DNA of 64,000 nt from contig JAGTRC010000004.1 of NCBI GenBank assembly GCA_018396725.1, positions 1 to 64,000 on the forward strand, given 5' to 3'. A program made the translations under genes and the position numbers. Shown piece by piece: positions 1 to 7,622 of the stretch (its first letter is position 1; every line of letters begins with the position of its first letter). The stretch comes from Candidatus Bathyarchaeota archaeon (GTDB taxonomy: Archaea > Thermoproteota > Bathyarchaeia > 40CM-2-53-6 > DTGE01). The notes below the pieces were generated by a model. It was not told the DNA's origin, did no database searches, and saw nothing but the letters and a program-made list of their open reading frames with translations.

Positions 1-222
1 TCCAGGGCTAGGGGAGACTACCTCGAAGACAGCGATGCGGATTTAATCCTATTAGTGGACGGCGTGGAAGGGTTAAATAGGATCGGGAGGCTTAGGTTAT
101 TCTCAGAGGCGTTACAGCCGAGGATCGAGTTCACCGTTTATACATCGGCCGAATGGTTTGAGGAAGAATCGATTTGGATCAGCGAGCTTAAAAAGGAAGC
201 GGTCAAACTCGAATGGGCTTGA
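1..222 (+). CDS. MNT-type nucleotidyltransferase, 5' truncated by window edge
   Basis: The open frame runs from base 1 to a TGA at 220-222 and encodes the last 73 residues of a protein. It opens with SRARGDYLEDSDADLILLV, the conserved G-S-x-[AR]-x-G-(x)n-S-D-x-D strand of minimal nucleotidyltransferases (MNT, polymerase-beta fold), whose two aspartates bind metal. The initial Gly of the GS motif lies off the window. MNT proteins usually pair with a HEPN protein; whether a HEPN partner precedes it cannot be seen. It fits the other HEPN/MNT modules that follow. Confidence 0.7.
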   Translation, partial: SRARGDYLEDSDADLILLVDGVEGLNRIGRLRLFSEALQPRIEFTVYTSAEWFEEESIWISELKKEAVKLEWA

Positions 223-504
223 GCCCCGTTGGGCTATGGGGGTATAGTTGAATTGCGCCCTATACGTGATGCGCCCATAAGCCCTTCCTCGGCCTATTTT
301 TCCGCGGGGCCCCCGTCCGATGGGATCGGCGGCCCTTAAGGTCACCTCCCGCATGAAGGCTATGAGCCTCAGCGCCTCCATGCTCGACGGCCCAGGGGTA
401 GCCCTGGAGATCCCGGCGATAGTATATCATTGAACCTGCAGGGCCCTCTTAAGGGGATTTGTTGGCGGATTCTCAGCTACAAGGGTGATGCAAAAATAAT
501 GCCA

Positions 505-512
505 CTTATATA
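505..512 (+). promoter_or_regulatory. TATA box for the HEPN/MNT pair
   Basis: CTTATATA lies about 38 bases before the ATG at 547. A GGTGA Shine-Dalgarno-like sequence sits at 537-541. The two together favour a short-leader transcript starting near 535 and make the ATG at 547 the likely start. Confidence 0.5.
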
Positions 513-546
513 TTCTTCTCTAGTCAAATGTTATGTGGTGAGCAAC

Positions 547-933
547 ATGTCTTTTGAGGAGGCTGAGGTTCTTCGGAGGCGGGCTGAAGCCTTCTTGAAG
601 AATGCTGAGTATCTCCTTAAAAGCGGCGAATGGGATCTAGCGGTTTTCAACCTGGAGCAGTATTGCCAGCTGATTTTAAAGTATAAACTTTTGATTAAGG
701 TAGGCTCGTATCCGAGAACCCACTCCCTGAGGAGGCTGATAAGGGAGCTTGCAGGGTTTCATCCCAAATTGCTCTCCTTGGTTGAAGATGAGAAAGAGCT
801 ACACTATGTGGCTCGACTTGAAGAGGCGTATGTAACTTCAAGGTATATTCCATACAGCTATGAAGAGGGAGAAGCTCAAAGCCTTCACAGGTTTGTAACA
901 AGCAAGTTTAAGTTGCTTGTGGATGAGGTTTGA
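547..933 (+). CDS. HEPN domain protein (putative RNase toxin of a HEPN/MNT module)
   Basis: A 128-residue all-alpha protein of the HEPN family (PF05168 type). The open frame extends back to 430, but the ATG at 547 has a GGTGA site 6-10 bases upstream and a TATA box at 505, so I start there. The typical opening helix (residues 3-35, with the EWDLAVFNLEQ pattern) is followed by the SYPRTHSLRRL segment and the AYVTSRYIPYSYEEGEA segment. In characterised HEPN/MNT systems the HEPN partner is an RNase blocked by the MNT partner. The stop overlaps the start of the next gene, so the two are translationally coupled. It resembles the N-terminal half of the fused gene at 4734-5465. Confidence 0.8.
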   Translation: MSFEEAEVLRRRAEAFLKNAEYLLKSGEWDLAVFNLEQYCQLILKYKLLIKVGSYPRTHSLRRLIRELAGFHPKLLSLVEDEKELHYVARLEEAYVTSRYIPYSYEEGEAQSLHRFVTSKFKLLVDEV

Positions 934-1235
934 CGGCTATTCAGAAGGAATTTAGGGATTATATCAACGTGGCTAGGCGTGTTAAAGCCATAGTGCAGGA
1001 TATAGATCCAGGCGCGCAAATTTATCTTTTCGGCTCAACCGTCAGGGGTGAAGCCACAGCCCTAAGCGACATAGACATACTAATAGTTACTGAGATGGTT
1101 GAACGTAAATATGACATGATGGTTAAGGTGTATAAGGCTTTGGAGGGGCCCCTAGAACTCCACGTCGCCAATAAAGCGATGCTTAATAGATGGTATAGGC
1201 GGTTCATCCCAACAGATGAACTCATAGAAGTTTAG
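930..1235 (+). CDS. MNT nucleotidyltransferase (putative antitoxin of HEPN/MNT module)
   Basis: A 101-residue minimal nucleotidyltransferase starting at TTG 930, which overlaps the HEPN stop by four bases (TTGA). It has the GSTVRGEATALSDIDILI motif (GS followed by D-x-D, about residues 36-53) and the later ELHVANK strand carrying the third acidic position. MNT antitoxins such as MntA neutralise their HEPN partner by adding AMP to it; that role is inferred from pairing. The ELHVANKxxxxRWYRR C-terminus recurs in the fused gene at 4734 (EIHLANPxEHRWYRK), so the modules are paralogous. Confidence 0.8.
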   Translation: MTAIQKEFRDYINVARRVKAIVQDIDPGAQIYLFGSTVRGEATALSDIDILIVTEMVERKYDMMVKVYKALEGPLELHVANKAMLNRWYRRFIPTDELIEV

Positions 1236-1237
1236 TG

Positions 1238-1372
1238 TTTAGAGTGCCTGTTGCCAGCCAGGGTGAAAATAGGAAGGATGCTACAACCAACTTCAAGGAG
1301 GCTGTAGAGGGCTATTTAGAGGTTAAGGCGGAGCTTTTTAAGGTAAAGTTAGGGGGGAGAAGGTTGAAATAA
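1238..1372 (+). pseudogene. HicB-like antitoxin remnant
   Basis: Immediately after the MNT stop, one frame reads RVPVASQGENRKDATTNF then KEAVEGYLEV before a tail and TAA at 1370-1372. This matches the middle of HicB antitoxins (the P-x-x-x-S-Q-G-x-[ST]-x-x-E-A-x-x-N-[IF]-K-E-A-[IV]-E-x-Y-L-E pattern). The N-terminal strand carrying the usual DG-Y-V segment is missing and no HicA partner is visible, so I call it a fragment. A GTG at 1244 could in principle start a short peptide. The match is from memory of the family pattern. Confidence 0.45.
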
Positions 1373-1399
1373 TTTTCGAGGCTTCCCTACCGTCGCGGC

Positions 1400-1727
1400 G
1401 TTGTTAAGCCGAGGGGGCTCCTCCTCGTATACTACGGAGACATCCTCTCCGATATTAATTTGGCTGAGATGGTCGGGGTCCACATGAAGGCTGAGGCCGA
1501 TGCAACGTTGGCCTTAGCTTACGGATATCAAGTGCCGGTCGGGGTGGCTGAGGTTGATGATGGGATGGTCAGAAGGCTCGTTGAAAAGCCTGAAATCAAA
1601 GTTTACGTCACAGTCGGGATAGCCCTGATCGAGGGGGCTCCTCGAAGAGTTTAAAGCATTAGGAGGGGATAGGAGTAGGCTCGACATAATGGGCGACTTC
1701 GTTCCTTGGCTGATCGATAAAGGCTAG
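1400..1727 (+). pseudogene. Decayed sugar-phosphate nucleotidyltransferase fragment
   Basis: Two frames together give the middle of an NDP-sugar pyrophosphorylase. The first reads GLLLVYYGDILSDINL (1415 onward) and continues through VGVAEVDDGMVRRLVEKP to about 1640. The second, shifted by one frame, reads LLEEFKALGGDRSRLDIMGD to a TAG at 1725-1727. YYGDIL matches the product-metal strand (GD-x-L) and VEKP the conserved E-K-P of the family. The N-terminal GGxGxRxxPxT signature is absent. It is therefore both truncated and frameshifted. The intact family member at 2647-3393 lies 0.9 kb downstream. Confidence 0.65.
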
Positions 1728-1852
1728 ATAGAAAGATTAGAAAAATAAGCAGGAATAAAATAACCAAATTCGGTAATTGTTTTAGAGAAAGCTTAGAAAG
1801 GCTTTTAAGCTATGATAGCTTCATCTTTAGCCACCAGGCTGATACTATATGA

Positions 1853-2224
1853 GTGAATATAAGTGAAGAGGAAATCCTGGCGATTATCAGGCGCCATCCA
1901 GAAGCCATAGCTGAGGCCCTAGAGAAGAAGCCCAACGCCCTAACCAGCTTAATCCTCAGGCTGGCGCCATGGGATAGGTTCGCCACTAAAGAAGATATTA
2001 AAATGCTTTTAGACTTTATGGATAAAAGGTTTGAGGCCATAGACAAGCGGTTCGAGGATATGAATAAAAGGTTTGAAGACTTAAGGAGCTATTCGGATAA
2101 AAGGTTTGAAGATTTGACGCATTACATAGATAAGCGAGTTGGTTTGGTTGAAAAGCTCTTAATAGGCTTCAACGTTCCAATATTAATAGCTGTCATAACG
2201 ATACTGATAAGATTGATCCTTTGA
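1853..2224 (+). CDS. Coiled-coil protein with KRFE repeats and a C-terminal membrane helix
   Basis: A 123-residue protein starting at GTG 1853; the ATG four bases upstream is closed by a stop in its own frame. Residues 1-45 are helical. Residues 50-97 hold four imperfect repeats around DKRFEx, DKRFED, NKRFED and DKRFED, which form a coiled coil. Residues 103-123 are a hydrophobic helix ending the protein, so it is probably a tail-anchored membrane protein. Such small KRFE-repeat proteins are common in archaea next to mobile or toxin-antitoxin genes, but their function is unknown to me. Confidence 0.6.
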   Translation: MNISEEEILAIIRRHPEAIAEALEKKPNALTSLILRLAPWDRFATKEDIKMLLDFMDKRFEAIDKRFEDMNKRFEDLRSYSDKRFEDLTHYIDKRVGLVEKLLIGFNVPILIAVITILIRLIL

Positions 2225-2280
2225 CCACTCGTTTCTATTGCAAGTTTTAATAACCAACTTGATAGGATTTAAAAGCTTTA

Positions 2281-2520
2281 CGGCAAAGCTGTAGCCGCAA
2301 CCAAAGCCGGCTCCATACCGGAGATGATCACCCATGGAAAACTGGAATATTGGTCCCATCCAGGGATCCTAAAGCCTCAGCCGAGGCAACAACGGATCTG
2401 TTGACGGACGGGGGAGAAGCCGAGGAAACGGGTAGAAGCGGAGCGAGGTATACGAGGAAATCCACGTGGGAAGCCTCCGTCAAGAGGCATTTAGAAGTCT
2501 ACAATCGCCTGGTGGGGTGA
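2281..2520 (+). pseudogene. GT4-family glycosyltransferase C-terminal remnant
   Basis: One frame reads YGKAVAATKAGSIPEMITHGK. After a one-base shift near 2336-2342 a second frame continues TGILVPSRDPKASAEA and ends RHLEVYNRLVG at TGA 2518-2520. The order A-V-A-[ST]-x-x-G-x-I-P-E-[MV]-I then T-G-x-L-V-P is the nucleotide-sugar binding end of GT4 (GT-B fold) glycosyltransferases. The N-terminal two thirds are missing and the frame is broken, so this is a dead fragment, consistent with loss of a polysaccharide locus here. Confidence 0.65.
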
Positions 2521-2646
2521 CGCGAAGACGGTGGACCTCGATGCCCTACAGCTTCCCAAGGAGTTATAAACCCTTCACGACGGAGAATAGAATATTCCCT
2601 AGGTTGCCCAGCTCGGCGGGCTAAGTGGGGTGGCGTGGGAGCCTGA

Positions 2647-3393
2647 ATGATCGCGGTAATCCTGGCGGGAGGGTTCGCCGTCCGCCTCCACCCGATAACC
2701 AGGGATGTGGCCAAGCCCCTCCTGCCTATAGGTGGGAAACCCATCATCGACCACATCGTGGAGAAGCTGATGGAGCTCGAGGAGGTAACCCGGATAATCA
2801 TATCCACGAACAGGAGATTCGAGGAACAGTTCAAGGAGTGGCTCAGCCGGGAGGCATATGAGAGAGTTGAGGTGGAGGTTGAACCCAGCCTCAGCGAGGG
2901 GGAGAAGCTCGGCGCCATCGGGGCCCTATCCAGGCTCCTGCCCAGACTCGAGCGCGGTGGCGGGGAATGCATCATCATAGCGGGCGACAACCTGTTCACA
3001 TCAAACCTGAAGGGCCTCATCGAATACTATAAGGGTAAGAGGGCCCCAACCATAGCGGCCTACGACGTCGGAGGACCGGAGCTGGCCAGGCGCTTCTCCA
3101 CGCTCGAGACGGACGCGGAGGGGAGGGTCCTCAGCTTCAAGGAGAAACCCGAAAGCCCCAGGTCGAGCCTGATAGGCACATGCATCTACATCCTTCCACG
3201 TGAGGCCCTAAAAGAGGTTAAAATATACCTGGGGGAGGGTAATAATCCCGACAGCCCCGGGCACTTCATAGAATGGCTCTCGAAAAGGCGGGAACTCTAC
3301 GCATACGTCCTCGAAGGGTATTGGTGCGACGTGGGCACACCAGAAGCATATGAGGAGGCGATCAGGAAGTTTCGGGAGATGCCTCCACGTTAA
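2647..3393 (+). CDS. NDP-sugar pyrophosphorylase (sugar-1-phosphate nucleotidyltransferase)
   Basis: A 248-residue enzyme that would couple a nucleoside triphosphate to a sugar 1-phosphate. The N-terminus MIAVILAGGFAVRLHP followed by KPLLPIGGKPIID is the family signature; the usual GGxGxRLxPLT has Ala-Val before Arg. IAGDNLF (about 116-122) is the metal-binding GD. FKEKPESP (about 164-171) and the GYWCDVGTPEAYEEA end (about 224-238) are also typical. The length matches short RmlA-like pyrophosphorylases without a left-handed beta-helix. The specific sugar cannot be told. It is intact among decayed polysaccharide genes. Confidence 0.85.
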   Translation: MIAVILAGGFAVRLHPITRDVAKPLLPIGGKPIIDHIVEKLMELEEVTRIIISTNRRFEEQFKEWLSREAYERVEVEVEPSLSEGEKLGAIGALSRLLPRLERGGGECIIIAGDNLFTSNLKGLIEYYKGKRAPTIAAYDVGGPELARRFSTLETDAEGRVLSFKEKPESPRSSLIGTCIYILPREALKEVKIYLGEGNNPDSPGHFIEWLSKRRELYAYVLEGYWCDVGTPEAYEEAIRKFREMPPR

Positions 3394-3656
3394 CCTGAGC
3401 TTTAACCTTACCGGCGGGATCCCGCTTGCGAGTTGGCTGAACAAACCGAAGGTGAATATCAAATCCGCGTAAACTCCCATCTTAATCTTCACAAGCGACC
3501 TGGCCAGAACCATGAAAGAGCACACCTCACTAATTATATAATGGAGACTTAAAGGCCCCCTACAGCAGCCCGGTATGCTTTAAATCACCTGTAAACTCTT
3601 CGAATATTGGGAAAAATGTTAAGTAGTACTTTTTAAAAGTTCTACCTTGATAAAAT

Positions 3657-3884
3657 ATGGCCGACGTTTCAGTTACCAGGAAAGGCCAGATAACCATACC
3701 CGTCAAGCTGAGGAGGAAGTTCAACATAACGGAGGGCTCAAAAGTTAAGGTGGTGGAGGAGAACGGCGTCATCGTTTTACGGAAGCTCCAGAGCATATTC
3801 GACCTCGCGGGGAGCGGCGCCGGTAAGGGTGATGCAGAGGAGTTAAAGAAGATGCTGGACCGGATGAGGGAGGAGGATGCCTGA
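3657..3884 (+). CDS. AbrB/MazE-like SpoVT-AbrB domain antitoxin
   Basis: A 75-residue protein. The VTRKGQITIPVKLRRKFNI segment followed by EGSKV is the swapped-hairpin DNA-binding domain of AbrB/VapB proteins, and a charged helix at the C-terminus would bind the toxin. The ATG is preceded by a TATA-like TTTTTAAAA at about 3629-3637, which fits a leaderless start. Its last eight bases overlap the start of the PIN gene at 3877, the standard antitoxin-first order. The partner PIN frame is broken, so the antitoxin may now be an orphan. Confidence 0.8.
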   Translation: MADVSVTRKGQITIPVKLRRKFNITEGSKVKVVEENGVIVLRKLQSIFDLAGSGAGKGDAEELKKMLDRMREEDA

Positions 3885-4285
3885 GAAAACCATCTACGAC
3901 ACCAGATTCTTCATCGAATACTTCTACTCAAACAACCCGGAGCATTTGAGAAGGCTTAAGGAGGAGATCAGGTCGGTGGGGGATAGGATGGTTTCCGCGT
4001 TAACGATCCACGAGATCCACCGCATCAACTTGGAAAGGGAAGGAAGGGACGTCGCGACTCTGAGAAGCGAAACCATACGCAGACTTCCGCGTGGTCGATG
4101 TGGACTACAATGTAGCGGTGAGAAGCGCGGAGCTGAGGGGCAGGCATAGGATGCCCATGGCCGACAGCGTAATCGCGGCTACCGCTCAAATCCAAGGATG
4201 CCCCCTGTTTTCAGACGACCCACACTTCCAAGGGATAAAAGACCTCAAGACACGATGGCACAACGCGCGAAGAGTTCGGCCATAA
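3877..4285 (+). pseudogene. PIN-domain VapC-like toxin broken by one frameshift
   Basis: The first frame (ATG 3877) gives MPEKTIYDTRFFIEYFYSN, then SALTIHEIHRI, up to SETIRR near 4083. A second frame, from about 4082, continues DFRVVDVDYNVAVRSAELRG, then MADSVIAATAQIQGCPLFSDD and ends at 4285. Spliced, the product is about 135 residues with all PIN acidic positions: D in YDTRFF, E in HEIH, D in MADSVI, D in SDDPHF. A single base change of length near 4070-4083 separates the halves. It could be a natural inactivation, a programmed shift or an assembly error. Confidence 0.75.
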
Positions 4286-4733
4286 CCATTGGCCGAATTC
4301 CATTCGCAAGTCGTTCTCAGCTAGCTGGTTAGCACCTACAAGCTATGCACATGCATCTCCCTCCAGCGCCGGCGGACAATGACTCATCACCAACGAATAA
4401 TTTTCAACCTGAGCCTTGGAACGCCCCTCTATCACGCAAGGAGATCGACAAGGGAAAGGGCAACTCGAGATGCGATAAGCTTAAAATGCCGGGTAAATAA
4501 GAACAGCTTAGGCTTAAGGACTCCCCGATAAGGAGATCACGGAGATCGGGATCTAGCGGTGAAGCATAAACTCCTTCATCATACACGCCGATAATATAAT
4601 GTGATGTAATGTAATGGAAGCCTGGAATGAGGGAGCCGAGGCAGAGTTGTTTACAGGAACAGGAAATGGTGCACCCGCCAATTCGCCTCGAGACAGGCGT
4701 GGTGGGCGCTGGATACATAGCCTATAGGGGAGG
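4286..4733 (+). other. 450-base gap with no recognisable gene
   Basis: No frame gives a recognisable domain on either strand. There is a short AT-rich tract near 4590-4615 (TAATATAATG, TGATGTAATGTAATGG). A purine-rich AGGGGAGGATGGGG run ends at the start codon of the HEPN-MNT fusion gene. It is probably decayed accessory DNA. Confidence 0.4.
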
Positions 4734-5465
4734 ATGGGGTGGATGAGTGGAGAGGAGGTCGCCGTATTCAAGGAGAGGGCCTTGAAGGCGTTTGAGAGGG
4801 CCAGGGAGGCCTTTCAGGCCGAAGACTATGAATGGTCGATGTTCCTCCTCGAGCAAGCCGTTCAACTCCTAGCGAAGTACTTCTTAGCGTTGAAGATAGG
4901 CTACTTCCCTAGGAGCCATAGCCTATTAAGGATGCTTGAAGAGGCGGGCCGCATAAATGAGGAGGTGAAAAGCTATCTCAGGCGGCATAGGGATTCGCTG
5001 CTAGCCCTAGAAGACGCTTATATAAGGGCTAGATACCTCCCAGGCAGGTACAGCGTTGAAGATGTCAGGAACAAGTTCCCCCTCTTCAAGAAATTTTTGG
5101 AGATAGTTGAAAATATGAGGGCGCTTAAGCTAGAGAAGCGGATAGCCGAAGAGAGGAGGCGGTACTTCGACGATTGGATGGGCTACGCGAAGAGAATCAA
5201 GGAAGTGGCTGAAAAAGAGCTAGGTGAAGCCAAAGTCTACGTATTCGGAAGCCTGGTTAAAAACCAGGCCCATCCAGCGCTGTCGGACATCGACGTATTG
5301 ATAGCATCCCCCAACATGCCCGACCCCCTGGATGAGAGGGCGAAACTCAAAGCGAGGATACTGGAAGCCGTAGGGCCGTTAAACCCATTCGAGATACACC
5401 TGGCGAATCCGAGGGAGCATCGATGGTACAGAAAATACATAATGGACAAGCATATACCCGTGTAA
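4734..5465 (+). CDS. HEPN-MNT fusion protein (toxin and antitoxin domains in one chain)
   Basis: One 243-residue open frame. Residues 8-125 are a HEPN domain (EDYEWSMFLLEQAVQLL, then YFPRSHSLLRMLEEA, then AYIRARYLPGRYS). Residues 145-243 are a minimal nucleotidyltransferase with GSLVKNQAHPALSDIDVLIA and the EIHLANPREHRWYRK end. The same two domains are separate, coupled genes at 547-1235. The linker (about 126-145) is highly charged. ATG 4734 follows AGGGGAGG; ATG 4743 is an alternative. In a fusion the two domains cannot be separated by protease, so the usual toxin-release logic would differ. The function is inferred only from domain content. Confidence 0.8.
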   Translation: MGWMSGEEVAVFKERALKAFERAREAFQAEDYEWSMFLLEQAVQLLAKYFLALKIGYFPRSHSLLRMLEEAGRINEEVKSYLRRHRDSLLALEDAYIRARYLPGRYSVEDVRNKFPLFKKFLEIVENMRALKLEKRIAEERRRYFDDWMGYAKRIKEVAEKELGEAKVYVFGSLVKNQAHPALSDIDVLIASPNMPDPLDERAKLKARILEAVGPLNPFEIHLANPREHRWYRKYIMDKHIPV

Positions 5466-5675
5466 CAGCCGCAAAGGCCACCCATAAGTATCATACGATT
5501 TATCCTGGGCATTGAGGCCGTGCTGACCCTAGTGGATGGAAGGCCTAGAACGCGCAAGCTATCCCATGAGCCCCCAGGGTCGTAAACCTTATGCTTCCCC
5601 ACCGTGGGAACGTATACTGTGGGGGGAGGAGCGGCAAGGAATCTAATCGGCGATATTAAGCTCCTCGGCTTTTCT

Positions 5676-6319
5676 TCAAATGCGATGAAGCTGGCTATTA
5701 AGAAAAAGTTGAGCATGACTTCGTTGAAGACGTAAATTAACATAAACCTTGAGTAGGTGTTTAAAAGGAAAACCTGGAACCATCAGCGAAAATAGGCGAC
5801 TCCTCCTAAAGTAGTAAAAAAGTAAAATTGCTGTACATACATCAAATACTAGGAGCGGATAGCGTAGATCTCCACCTATAAATTTCACTGGAATATAAAA
5901 AAATAAAGGAGAGAGGTGGATAGGGTAGGGGGACCTGGGTAAGGGGGATACTCCGCCAAGTAAGGGTTGACTCCGCGTAGTATATTTCCAACTTCCATAT
6001 CGGAAAGAAAATATACATCTATGTCTGGTGGGTTAGCTCTTATAAACCCTATCCTTAAACCTGTACTGAAAATGAATAAACCAGCTCTCTTAATCCAATA
6101 AATATACCTATCATACTTTTCAAGGAGACGTGTACAGCTAATAAAGAACAAAGATAGTAATAGAAGCAAAAACAGTTTGATATTTGGCAGTGTTGCACTC
6201 CACCACGCTGCGAGAAACAGTAGGATAAATACATTAGCAACAATCTCCTCGTCGAGCCGAGGGTACATGAAATGTCTTCTATCTCTCTTGATCGAACGAT
6301 CTTTAGTTAGTAAGTTCAT
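5676..6319 (-). pseudogene. Broken membrane glycosyltransferase (GT39/GT87-like N-terminus)
   Basis: Reading leftward from ATG 6319, residues 1-144 show membrane helices (VANVFILLFLAAWW; LFLLLLLSLFFI) followed by DVYFLSDMEVGNILRGVNPY and YPPYPGPP. The acidic first loop and NPY-YPP pattern are typical of polyprenyl-phosphate-sugar dependent membrane glycosyltransferases. The frame stops at 5885. A second frame beginning at GTG 5888 carries on with VKFIGGDLRYPLLVFDVCTA. The shift lies at a run of seven T (minus strand) near 5897-5903. After about 30 more residues similarity fades. Full family members have 400-600 residues, so the gene is also truncated. Confidence 0.55.
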
Positions 6320-6659
6320 ATTAATGGAACTGAGTCTGATATCTATTTAACTTTTAACCATACATACGAAGCTCAAGCTGAAATTGCCTCCCACACTTAA
6401 GACTCCGGGCTAGGGGCTCATCTGAACCTCTTATGAGCCAAGCCGAGTTCCAGCATGGTAGACCCTACAGTATGACCTTTCACGCCAAACCCGTAAAATA
6501 GTCGTCGAAGCATTCGGTCGGTCCTCCGAGGCTGATGATTTGAAGAACCGCTCCAACAGGGTTAACCGTATGGTTGAGAAGCCTGAAAGCCGCCGTCGAA
6601 CCTGGCCGTGGGGGACTATGGGAGGCACCTCAAGCTAACGTGGCCCGCAAGCGTTACGG
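6320..6659 (-). other. Gap of about 340 bases upstream of the broken membrane gene
   Basis: A minus-strand TATA-like TTTAAAAGTTAAATAG occurs near 6337-6355, plausibly the old promoter of the broken membrane gene. The remainder (6360-6659) has short open frames on both strands but no domain I can recognise. Confidence 0.35.
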
Positions 6660-7046
6660 TTAGATCTCGCTACTTGCAACAGTTTTCACGTATTTTCTGC
6701 CTATCCCATGGAGCTGTAGGTCATCCGTGACCAGTGTTAGATCGTTGTCGATCGCCGCCTGAATATATGAGGCATCGTAGTAGGTTATACCCTCGTCTAG
6801 GGACAGCCTTAACGTCCTCAGGGCATCTTCAGCCTCCGGCTTCTTCAACCTTTTGAAGACCTCGATTAGAGATTCCAGTACTATATATGCATCCTCCGGC
6901 TTTACAGCTTTATGTAGGTGGGTCTGTTTCCAGACGGCGTTTCCCAGCTCGTAGAATGCCAGGTTTAGTGTCCACCCTCCCAGTAGCCTATCTAATCTCT
7001 TCTCTCCGCATAGGTTTATTATAGCCGAGGGGTCGAATAGGCTCAT
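6660..7046 (-). CDS. PIN-domain toxin (VapC-like ribonuclease)
   Basis: A 128-residue PIN protein. FDPSAIINL (residue 5 Asp), the YELGNAVW Glu (about 33), TYYDASYIQAA (Asp about 91) and LVTDD (about 108) are the four acidic sites that hold magnesium in PIN nucleases. VapC toxins cut tRNA or rRNA and are held inactive by the upstream antitoxin. ATG 7046 overlaps the antitoxin stop by four bases (ATGA), so the pair is coupled. Confidence 0.85.
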   Translation of the reverse strand: MSLFDPSAIINLCGEKRLDRLLGGWTLNLAFYELGNAVWKQTHLHKAVKPEDAYIVLESLIEVFKRLKKPEAEDALRTLRLSLDEGITYYDASYIQAAIDNDLTLVTDDLQLHGIGRKYVKTVASSEI

Positions 7047-7270
7047 CTCTCCCCCCTGCCCTCCCTCAAAGATCTAATCCAAGCCTCCCTGCCCACCTTT
7101 TTTATAATCACGCTCGCATCTTCAACTTTCCTGTAGAGGCGCTGCCTCATCTTCTCCTCCACCTCCTTTTCAAGGGCCCTCTTAATGACATCTGAGGGTT
7201 TTATCCCCAGTTCAGATAGCTTCCTCCTAAGCTCCTCGTCGATCCTGGCGGAGACGGTTACATACCTCAA
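7043..7270 (-). CDS. RHH-like antitoxin partner of the PIN toxin
   Basis: A 75-residue basic protein that starts RYVTVSARIDEELRRKLSEL, a beta strand then helix typical of ribbon-helix-helix VapB antitoxins. A long charged toxin-binding helix follows. The frame extends to 7282, but a minus-strand TATA (AAATTTATG, about 7292-7300) lies 26-27 bases before TTG 7270, which fits a leaderless start there. It precedes and overlaps the PIN gene. Confidence 0.7.
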   Translation of the reverse strand: MRYVTVSARIDEELRRKLSELGIKPSDVIKRALEKEVEEKMRQRLYRKVEDASVIIKKVGREAWIRSLREGRGER

Positions 7271-7622
7271 ATATACCACCAAAAAATATTACATAAATTT
7301 ACTATATGAACATTGCCATTCTGTGAAACACCCGGTGCCCCATACGAGGTTAAGGGGCAGGGGATGCAGGATGCCGGTAAGGCTAGGCTCAACGCCCAGG
7401 CAGCGCTCCCAGGCCCCGATGGGCCACGATAAGGGCAGATCCCCCGAGTATACGGACCCGAAGGGCCTAGCAACCCCTCTACCAACCCCCTAAGCCAGCC
7501 CATACATGGGGTGCTAAATTAAATTTTCATAGGTGGAAGGATCCCTCGGCCATATATTCATTTGAACATCTCCATACCGCCTGCTAATTGAGCCATAAAG
7601 ATTTAAAATTGAGGGTGCATGA
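7271..7622 (+). other. Intergenic gap, possible decayed mobile-element end
   Basis: The first 35 bases hold the promoter of the leftward antitoxin. The GC-rich stretch 7335-7500 reads as open frame on both strands with low-complexity Pro/Arg/Gly-rich translations. I see no transposase motif. A plus-strand TATA-like TTTAAAAT lies at 7602-7609, ahead of the next gene. Confidence 0.3.

Noticed and set aside
430-546. Upstream extension of the HEPN open frame to 430
   Set aside because: The TATA box at 505 and ribosome site at 537 favour ATG 547, and residues before it match nothing in HEPN proteins.
6431-6628. Possible transposase remnant between the membrane pseudogene and the PIN gene
   Set aside because: Arg/Ser-rich frames exist on both strands, but no transposase motif, terminal repeats or target duplication can be seen.
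7335-7500. Possible insertion-sequence end with Pro/Arg-rich translation
   Set aside because: No transposase core or inverted repeats; resemblance to TnpB tails is too vague.
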